The notes under the pieces were generated by a model that made no database searches, was not told where the DNA came from, and saw nothing but the letters and a program-made list of their open reading frames with translations. A DNA stretch of 64,000 bases from Citrus sinensis (taxonomy: Eukaryota; Streptophyta; Magnoliopsida; Sapindales; Rutaceae), in contig NC_068558.1 in the NCBI RefSeq assembly GCF_022201045.2, positions 35,173,501 to 35,237,500 on the forward strand, given 5' to 3'. The position numbers were made by a program, and so were the translations under genes. This document shows positions 56,498-64,000 of the stretch, one piece after another. Within the stretch, counting starts at the first letter, position 1; each line of letters starts with the position of its first letter.

Positions 56498-57685
56498 ATG
56501 AAGGAGACAGAACACAAAAACCCTTTATGCAAAAACGTGCCTTCCTTACTCTCTTCATTCGTAGACACTTTCGTCGATTTCACAGTCAGCGGTGGCCTTT
56601 TCTTACCGAACCCAGATCCCAAAACTTCCCAAAATGTTCGCGAACCCACCACGCGCCTCCCACGCGTTGATCGTCTTATTGCCATCGGTGACCTTCATGG
56701 GGACTTGGAGAAATCAAAGCAAGCGCTCAGATTGGCTGGCTTGATCAACGGTTCTGATCAATGGACTGGTGGGACGGCCACTGTTGTACAAATTGGTGAT
56801 GTACTGGATCGAGGTGATGATGAGATCAAGATTCTTTATTTGTTGGAGAAATTGAAGAGGGAAGCTGAGAAAAGCGGAGGTAAATTTATTACTATGAATG
56901 GCAATCATGAAATTATGAACATTGAAGCTGATTTTAGATATGCTACTGAAATGGGTTTAAAAGAGTTTGAGGATTGGGCTAATTGGTATTGTATTGGCAA
57001 CAAAATGAAATCTTTATGTGTAGGGTTAGAAAAGCCGAAAGATTTGTTTAGTGGGATTCCTTTAGCTTTTAAGAGTATGGCTAAAGAGTACCATAATGGT
57101 GTTAGGGCTAGAATTGCTGCATTGAGACCGGATGGTCCGATTGCAAGGCGGTTTTTGTCTGAGAATACAACCGTGCTAGTAGTTGGGGACTCTGTTTTTG
57201 TTCATGGAGGGTTGTTGAAGCAACACGTAGAGTATGGTTTGGAGAGGATTAATCGAGAAGTGAGGGACTGGATCAATGGGTTAATGGGGAAGTCTGCGCC
57301 AGGATATTGTAAAGGGAGGCATGCTGTTGTTTGGTTGAGGAAGTTTTCGGATGAGGAGAAGAAATGTGATTGTTCAGCTCTTGAACATGCTCTTGCGACT
57401 CTTCCTGGCGTGAAGAGAATGATTATGGGCCATACGATACAGCAAAAGGGGATAAATGCTGTTTGTGATAATAGAGCAATAAGAATTGATGTGGGCTTGT
57501 CAAGGGGATGCTATGATGGGTTGCCTGAGGTCTTGGAGATTAATGGAAATTCTGAGTTGCTTGTTTTGACAGCGAATCCATTGTATCAGAACAAGAACAA
57601 AGTTTATTTGGCTCCTGATAGCAAGGAAGGGCTTGGTTTGTTGCTCCCAGATTACGAGCCAAAACAAGTGGAAGTGAAAGCTTAA
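56498..57685 (+). CDS. SLP2: Shewanella-like protein phosphatase 2 (SLP2)
   Basis: 395 residues, single exon. A PPP-family metallo-phosphatase of the bacterial-like SLP branch. Metal and catalytic motifs are visible: GDLHGD (64-69), GDVLDRGDDE (100-109), GNHE (135-138), VFVHGG and GHT. It begins MKETEHKNPLCKNVPSLLSSFVDTFVD and has no plastid transit peptide, as expected for SLP2 rather than SLP1. In Arabidopsis, SLP2 is also intronless, is a tyrosine-type phosphatase and is co-expressed with and activated by MIA40. The stop TAA follows VEVKA. The upstream ATG context is clean and the length matches the family. Confidence 0.94.
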   Translation: MKETEHKNPLCKNVPSLLSSFVDTFVDFTVSGGLFLPNPDPKTSQNVREPTTRLPRVDRLIAIGDLHGDLEKSKQALRLAGLINGSDQWTGGTATVVQIGDVLDRGDDEIKILYLLEKLKREAEKSGGKFITMNGNHEIMNIEADFRYATEMGLKEFEDWANWYCIGNKMKSLCVGLEKPKDLFSGIPLAFKSMAKEYHNGVRARIAALRPDGPIARRFLSENTTVLVVGDSVFVHGGLLKQHVEYGLERINREVRDWINGLMGKSAPGYCKGRHAVVWLRKFSDEEKKCDCSALEHALATLPGVKRMIMGHTIQQKGINAVCDNRAIRIDVGLSRGCYDGLPEVLEINGNSELLVLTANPLYQNKNKVYLAPDSKEGLGLLLPDYEPKQVEVKA

Positions 57686-58800
57686 TGGTTTGACCATCAT
57701 CCCTTTGCAAAAGTACTCAAGTTCTCTCTTGAATATATACTCTTTTGCAGGTACCTAGTAGGATAAACCATTTGATGAACACTGATTATATGTCTGTAGA
57801 ATTGTTGGACATTGATGTAGGAAATTCAATTAATAGAAGAATTGCTTGAAAATCTTGCAAGTAATTCTGAAATTGAATTCTTATATAGAGCAAAATCTCT
57901 CTATGGTCATAATGTTGGGACCAACTATTTTTAATACTATAACAAGGTTATTATTTAATAGAGGTATGGTTACAAAAATAATTGGTTTGACTTAGTTATC
58001 CTTAGTACAAGTGATATAAAGGTAAAGTATGCACTACTTTATTCTTATAAGATCGAGATATGTAAAGTCATCTTAAAAGTCTGAATGTTTGCATTCTCTT
58101 TAATGTTTTTCTCTCAATATAATTTTTATAAATATTATAAATCTGAAGGTGACTGCCTCCATGCTTTCTAATTTCTATACATTTATTGAGAGGTTCTTCT
58201 GTCTAATATGTGTGCCTTGGTAATATCGCAACGGTTTCAATGTGAGTCATCATAGTGTGTAGTAGTTTATGTGTAGTTCCTCAAAATCTGGAGATAACAA
58301 GAACCTTGAGCTACCTCTCCAACGTAACCGAGAGGAGGGGAAAGAAAATGCCTGGGTTCTTGCAGTCGAAAAGCAAGACTTGCTTCATTTGATTATAACA
58401 GAACAGTGTTGGGATATCGCAAAACTTTCGATGAGTCTATGGACAGAACTTGAATGATCATTGCTTTGTTCATAATCACAAAGCAGAGTTCGTTTGGTTT
58501 GGTTTAATTGGTGTTTGAAAGTGAGGGCTCAAAAATTTTGAGCACCTGAGCATCAACTGCCGGTTTTATTTTTTAATTTGCACCCTTTTTCTTGTTGCAA
58601 CTTGCTGGTTATATACTTGCGTTTCTTCTAATCAGTAATGATATATTTGTTTATATACAATACCAAAGCTTAGTTATAATCTTTTATTTATGCCAAGGGA
58701 ACAAATCTTAGATTTGAATCTACTAGTAATTTATGCAAAACACAATTTTTTAAAGAACTTCATTAAAAATTCGGTGAAAAGAACAATTTATTTTTTTGAA
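57686..58800. other. 3' flank of SLP2 and AT-rich spacer
   Basis: SLP2 3' UTR to roughly 57850. No supported gene beyond; a 62-codon open frame at 58269-58457 has no family resemblance. Confidence 0.4.
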
Positions 58801-58805
58801 TGAGT

Positions 58806-59526
58806 GATGATATCTCCACCCCATTTTTAAAAAATAATTATAAAAGTTACACAATATTTTTAAAATTTTCAAATCAAGAAGAACTTTGGAAAATTAATTA
58901 ATTAAATCCATCTTAATTCTTTTCTTTTTTTTTGTGACTTAGATTTTTTTAGCATATTTGATTACAAATATTGATTTGACATGAGTTTAAATTGACTATT
59001 TTACCTTTATAAAATAAAATTATCAAGAATTTACTTTAACTTCTATATTTTTCTAATTTGTACCAAACGTATTGTTTCTAATACTACTTTATTAGTATGA
59101 TTATTATTTTATAATTAAATTAACATAGTGTCTTTATACACAATTTTCATATAAATTATTAGATTCTCAAATTTATGTCATTTACAAGTAAGGATAGTGA
59201 AATAATAATTAGGTTTCATTTAAAAATATTAGATTATAATTCACAAAATTAAATACCTAAATTATTAGATAGAATAACTCATAATTTATGAGGGTAATTT
59301 TGTCTTTTTATATCATAATAATAAAATAGTAAAATAAAAATTATATTAAAATTTATGATTGAAGATGGTTAAAGAACGTAAAAAAAAGTAATAGAAGGAT
59401 TTAATTGACTAATTGTACAAAACTTTTATCAATTTATATTTTTTAAAAATATTATGAACTCATTATAATTATTTTTCTAAAAGTGGGGTGGATTTATAAA
59501 AATAGTGGGGTGGAAATATCCCCATC
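58806..59526. mobile_element. Long-inverted-repeat, non-coding element (MITE/MULE-like candidate)
   Basis: The left arm (58806 to about 58870: GATGATATCTCCACCCCA, then an AATAATTATAA run) is repeated in inverse at the right arm (about 59440-59526), where CCACCCCAC occurs twice because of a 22-bp internal duplication. The arms extend about 60 bp. The 570-bp centre is AT-rich and non-coding. No convincing target duplication was found, so the class is open. Confidence 0.5.
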
Positions 59527-59754
59527 CTTTTTAAATACATTCACACACCCTAATCCCATCTTGCCAAAATAGATTATTAATTTCTTGATGGCTTGACCTC
59601 TTATTGCTTTCGATTTTAATTCGACACTGACCTTTATGGAAAATAATAAAAACTATACTCCTAATTATTGTTTTCTCAAAGTTCAGGTATCCAGTTATTA
59701 ATTTCCTCGAAAATGTGAATTTTATAATCACTCGTTGGGCTTGCAGTGATGAAT

Positions 59755-59850
59755 TGAAACTGGGCCTAATGTGGTCATATCCAGCTCATTATGAGGCTAG
59801 TATTGTCATTTCACTCAAGCTAGGGTTTCCTCTCCCTTCTATATAATGCA
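59755..59850 (+). promoter_or_regulatory. Orphan promoter-like cluster: site II, telo-box, TATA
   Basis: TGGGCC (59761-59766), TAGGGTTT (59821-59828, inverse telo-box) and TATATAAT (59840-59847) occur in this order, followed by a pyrimidine-rich leader-like stretch (TTCTTCCTCTTCTAATTCC). Such clusters drive ribosomal-protein and snoRNA genes in plants. No coding exon that I can recognise follows. Confidence 0.45.
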
Positions 59851-59949
59851 GACTCTTTCATTCTGTTGAGAGCCCATTCGATCCTGCTCCTAATTCTTCC
59901 TCTTCTAATTCCTCTGAATCTAGGTTTAGGGTTCTATTTCAACAGTTGT

Positions 59950-62111
59950 GGTTTTTTTTAATTTGAAAATAGTTTTATGAGAAATAAAAATAAGAAAAAG
60001 CCAATTTGCAGAGCAAGGGCGTCTGAAAAAATCAATGGCGTGATTTGCATTGAAGGTTGGCGATATTAAAATTTCATCAGCGATTCTCCGTGCCTATCAA
60101 ATTCTATTTTCTCGTTTTGATTATGGCCTCGAACAAGTCGCGACATTTTTTATTTTTTATTTTTTAAAAATAAATATATTCGTATCTTTATATTAAAAAA
60201 AAAACCATTCGATTAGAGATAAATCAAGGTCATTTAATATTTTGATTCAGATTTATGAATTACATGTTATTAAATGATCAATTGAACGGTTTTTTTTCTT
60301 TTCATTTTTGAAAAAGTAATATTATTTTTTGAAGGTTTTTATTTTCAATTTCTTATATGAATTTTAAAGTGAAAATTTTGCTTCTTCATTAGAATTTTTT
60401 TTTTTTAACAAGAAAATTTATGAGTGCACTTGAGGGGGATGATGGCTTAGAACTTGGACAAATTGAAAAAGAGAAAATAATAAATAAAAAAAGAAGAGAT
60501 TTGGATTTATTAAATATGTGACCATTTAAAATAACAAGACTAATGAAAACAAAAATATAATTTAACCCATATTTAATTATGAAAGAAAAAATGAAACCTA
60601 AGAGAAAATGATGGGCATTGGGCAACGACATCAAGATTCAAGAGTTTTGTTTACTTGTCCGTAAGAACTATGAATTGTAAAATGAGATTTTATGTGATAA
60701 GACAAATGGTGTCTAATTTTCATTTTATAAATCACTCAAACAACACGGAAGGGGAGGCGTAGCCGCATGGTTATGAGTGCTGAGTTATGATAAACGTTTT
60801 GTATATTAAAAAATTGAATAAGGAATTTGGAATTCCAATCTTGGCTGTTTAAATTAGGGGGAGAGTTGAATTGTTTTTTGGCTTACTACTTTTACAAAAG
60901 AAATTAAAATTTTTTTGAAGCGTCCTATTAAATTCAATCTCTTGAAGCTGAAAATTTTGTGGCTCAAATTCGGGCTTTCTTGATGTTCATAATAAGAGGT
61001 GGTGCTAAAAATTAGGATTACATTACTTGAATCAAATGGAAGGACCGACCATGCGAAAAGGGTTTAAAATCTTGTAAAGCACATTCATTGCTGTGTGAAA
61101 TGAATAAACCGAATTTCAATTAATGGGTTTGGTCCTCAAAACAGAGAAAATCTCTCACTAAATATGAACTATAATGTCTATTATACATATTACTTGAACT
61201 CCAAGGTGTACGCAATCCCTTCTAATGACACTTTAAACACACTTAATTTGTTAAACATCTGAAAAAGACGATAATTTATGAGTCATGCAGTCCAAAATAA
61301 GGTTGACTATTTTCACAAACAAATGATACAAAAGAACGTCTCATATAGATTTTAAAACATAAAAAAGAATCATTTTCATTATTTCCACATTCAAAAACTG
61401 AAACATCAAAATCATGTTTTTAAGGGGGAAAATGATAAAAACATTCAAAAACTAAGAGTAAGAGACCATTTTTTTAAGACAAAAGAAAGTTTCGTGTATC
61501 CAGAAAAAGAATTTGCGCAAAATAAGAAGATACTTGTCAAATCATTTTACCAAATCTTAGGGTATTGTCGTCCTTTTCTTTTTCAAAATAAAAGTAAAAA
61601 TCAAAGGCAAATCGCAACATTGATTAATTGAAGACAAAATATTAAGTTCTACAAGTCCAGAAAGTTTTACGTAAGACCTTAATAACATGATATCCTTCAC
61701 AACCAATTACGTGACATTATGAGTTCAAAACACAGCATTTTTCTTCACCAACATATATTATCACCATCATCAAAATTGGCATCATAGAGATTATTTATTT
61801 GCTTACACTCAAAGAAACAAACTCATACAAGAGAGGATAGTCAAAAAGGGTAAAAAAAAAAAAAAAAAAAGAAACATAACAATAAAAGAACAAACTACAG
61901 CTGCCCCTATCTGCATAAGCTAATGGCACAAGAAGAGAAACAACTGTATCTACAACCAACCAAAGTCACTGCCCATCATATTTCTCCTCACACAGAACAA
62001 TAGACTACGATCCGAAAGAACAAAGTTACTGCAAAATTTCTAGCATTATTTACCATTCTGCACGAGGGTACTACAATGAGAGACGCTGAATGTTGCATTT
62101 CATTTCTGCAA
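59950..62111. other. AT-rich spacer and 3' UTR of the desaturase gene
   Basis: No gene supported between 59950 and about 61650. A unit near 60750-60860 (GGCGTAGCCGCATGGTTATGAG) faintly resembles a SINE A box but is too weak to call. From about 61630 to 62111 lies the probable 3' UTR of the minus-strand desaturase gene; an A-run sits at 61854-61871. Confidence 0.4.
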
Positions 62112-63422
62112 TTAGAGTTGCACTTGTCTGTCGTAAATCCAACTGAAAGGGATGGTGGGTCCTTGCTTTGCCCTTCCCTGAGCTCTCTCCTCCAGCCTTC
62201 TGATTCTTGCAGGTAACCCACAAACATAGTCTTGAGCTTTCTGTGCCTCACCAGACAGCCCAGTTAGCTTCTCAACCTTCCATCTGCCCACCAAGAATTC
62301 CAAAATGTCGGCGTAGTCTTTGGCAGTGTAGACACCAAGCCGCTGAGCAACAGCTGAAAAGTGCTCGAAGAGGTTATCGTCACGGCCATCGTACATCAAG
62401 TGAGCAGGCATAGAGATTTTCTTCCTCATCATGTCAGCAAAAGACACGATGGTTCCATCGGGATCAATCTCAAAAAGCTTTTCCACTATCTTGGTGTAGG
62501 CAGTCTCGTGGCGCTTCTCATCTGAAGCAATCGTACCACATATTTGAGCCAACTTCATGTCACCATGCTCCTTGGCAAGGCGAGCTGTGTTTCCATGAGA
62601 AATAAAAGTTGCCCTTTCTTGGAATGAAGTGTAGATGAAACCAAGGTAGGGACTGTTTTCTGTACGGGGATCCTACAAAATGAGAGAGGGAAAAAAAAAA
62701 CAAAAAGACAGAACATATCAACTTACCACAAGGGATATAAATAAAAGGGCAAGAAGTAAATCCACATAAACTAGCACAATTAGACAGTGAGCTCTAAATT
62801 GACCAACTTCGTAGTCTTGCATTGTTAATTATAGCCATTGTTAACACGCATCTTTTATAATGACTTCCTATCAGAGGTTCAGAACAGGGCTCCTAATTTA
62901 GTAGGCAAAGAACTTACCATTCCGGATCCAATTAAATACTGAATAGTCTTCTCAATTTGTCTCATGTCTACCCGTCCACTCAGGTAGAGATACTTATTCA
63001 GAAGGTCTCCATGCCTATTCTCTTCAGCAGTCCATGCTCTTGTCCAAATAGCCCAAGAAGTGAGGCTAGCACCTGTTTCATCACGAACCCCGTCCAAGGT
63101 ATTAAGCATTGTTTGATATGTTGGAAGAGCTTCTTCCGTAATCATATCTCCAACCAAAACAACAAAGTAATCATCTGGAAGCTCTTTTGCCCTCTCCCTT
63201 AGTTCCTTGACTTGTTCATCGAATCCATCAGAGGCAGGATCTGGCAGAAAATCCTGTGGTTGCCAACACTTCTCAACTGGCTTCAGGTGAACCAAAATGT
63301 TGTTCTCAGCCCAGTCCTCCATGGATTTGAAGATCTCAATCTTTTGAGGTGGCATGGAGTGGGTGACTTGAACATGCACCTCCCGAGGGGGCATAAAAGG
63401 CTTCTTGAGGTTCTCAACCTCC
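62112..63422 (-). CDS. Stearoyl-[acyl-carrier-protein] 9-desaturase, plastid, 3' two exons
   Basis: Soluble di-iron desaturase that makes oleoyl-ACP from stearoyl-ACP in the plastid stroma (SAD/FAB2/DES family). Exon 2 (63422-62918) starts at [20 protein letters not shown], the beginning of the mature protein, and includes the iron motif EENRHGDLL and ends GSGM at a GTAAGT donor. Exon 3 (62672-62112) starts [20 protein letters not shown], includes the second iron motif SDEKRHE and ends [12 protein letters not shown]-stop. 355 residues are visible. The acceptor of exon 2 (GAAG/GGAGGTT) leaves one base for the preceding codon. The first exon, with the transit peptide, lies beyond position 64000. 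All catalytic residues I can check are intact, so this is a functional-looking gene cut by the window edge. Confidence 0.95.
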
Positions 63423-64000
63423 CTTCAATGAAACAAAAGAATTGAGGATCAGACACTGACAGCTGAGTTTGGATTTCCAGCAAGGACAAGAAAATAGTTA
63501 AAGCTCATAGTTATCAAAAGGTACAGAAAATCAGCATATGACAATAGCAGAGACTTGTCTATGGCCCGTCATATCTGACATATGAATACTATGGAACTGG
63601 AACTAAAGGGAAAGCAGTACATAAATGAGTGACGTCCACATGGCAACAACAAATAGACAACTTGCTTTTTCCAGAAATTTACATTAAAACAGGTTTGTGG
63701 TTAAAAACTAAGGCAGTAATAACCATTTGACCAACCAAGCTCCCATTAAATAACAAACACGTTATAATGGATATTAAGGGAAAAAAAAAAGTCATACCAA
63801 ATACAACAAAGGAAAGGGAAAAAAAATAATATATGAATTAACGCAGAACCATAAGTAGTAGTTTGCTAATAACTACTAAAACCAAGATGGGAACAGATAT
63901 TTTAAAGGAGAAAACACAGATTATCTCAGATCCTATAAACATGATTAGCAGCTAAAATTTCCTGTATAACCATAGATTAACACACTTGTATAATACTAGC
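63423..64000 (-). other. Intron 1 of the desaturase gene (partial)
   Basis: AT-rich, no coding; on the minus strand it precedes the exon 2 acceptor. The upstream donor and transit-peptide exon are outside the window. Confidence 0.7.

Noticed and set aside
60750-60870. Possible tRNA-derived SINE or tRNA gene
   Set aside because: Only a weak A-box-like word; the B box is not recognisable and no cloverleaf can be drawn.
1-64000. Search for endogenous pararetrovirus, bacterial gene clusters, toxin systems or CRISPR
   Set aside because: All recognisable coding belongs to plant genes, LTR or LINE retrotransposons; no viral movement or coat protein domain and no prokaryotic operon was seen.

Overview
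This window reads as nuclear DNA of a woody eudicot. The gene families (LRR receptor kinases of the MIK2 type, PUF proteins, a plastid stearoyl-ACP desaturase), plant spliceosomal introns, AT-rich spacers and plant Ty1/copia, Ty3/gypsy, LINE, hAT and PIF/Harbinger elements all fit. Citrus or another Rutaceae is my guess from overall feel, not something I can prove here. All splice sites were read by eye.

Layout. 1-1435: end of a Ty3/gypsy element on the minus strand (LTR plus tRNA-Asp type primer site). 2.1-10.4 kb: a gene graveyard with a receptor-kinase fragment, a BTB/TAZ gene fragment, an eL43 (RPL37a) copy and a MORN-repeat gene, all still split by introns and all broken. 10.8-15.6 kb: two non-autonomous hAT elements, the second carrying a nested solo LTR. 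16.8-21.0 kb: a decayed LINE on the minus strand. 21.8-41.2 kb: a tandem array of LRR receptor kinase copies, all on the minus strand. One copy is intact (24762-28049), one is a chimeric internally deleted open frame (36936-37685) and the rest are fragments; the array is broken up by a solo LTR, a nearly complete copia element with TSDs and several small insertions. 42.6-49.7 kb: two intronless PUF (Pumilio) genes in tandem on the plus strand, separated by a third hAT copy (with a nested short retroposon), a Harbinger-like element and a SINE-like unit. 50.7-57.7 kb: an ordinary housekeeping segment with TRAPPC2L (+), a FAM136A-like gene (-) and SLP2 phosphatase (+). 62.1 kb to the right edge: the 3' two thirds of a stearoyl-ACP 9-desaturase gene (-).

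How the genes work together. There is no operon logic. The receptor-kinase array is a rapidly turning-over surface-receptor locus. The FAM136A-like and SLP2 genes are head to head across about 700 bp, and both families have been linked to the mitochondrial intermembrane space/MIA40 pathway, so shared regulation is plausible. TRAPPC2L (vesicle tethering) and the desaturase (plastid oleate synthesis) are unrelated neighbours.

I did not find a clearly new biological system. The best items are a U12-type AT-AC intron in TRAPPC2L, the decayed multi-gene block, the in-frame LRR-kinase chimera, the hAT family with its conserved internal island and subterminal repeats, and the copia leader with five 18-bp repeats.
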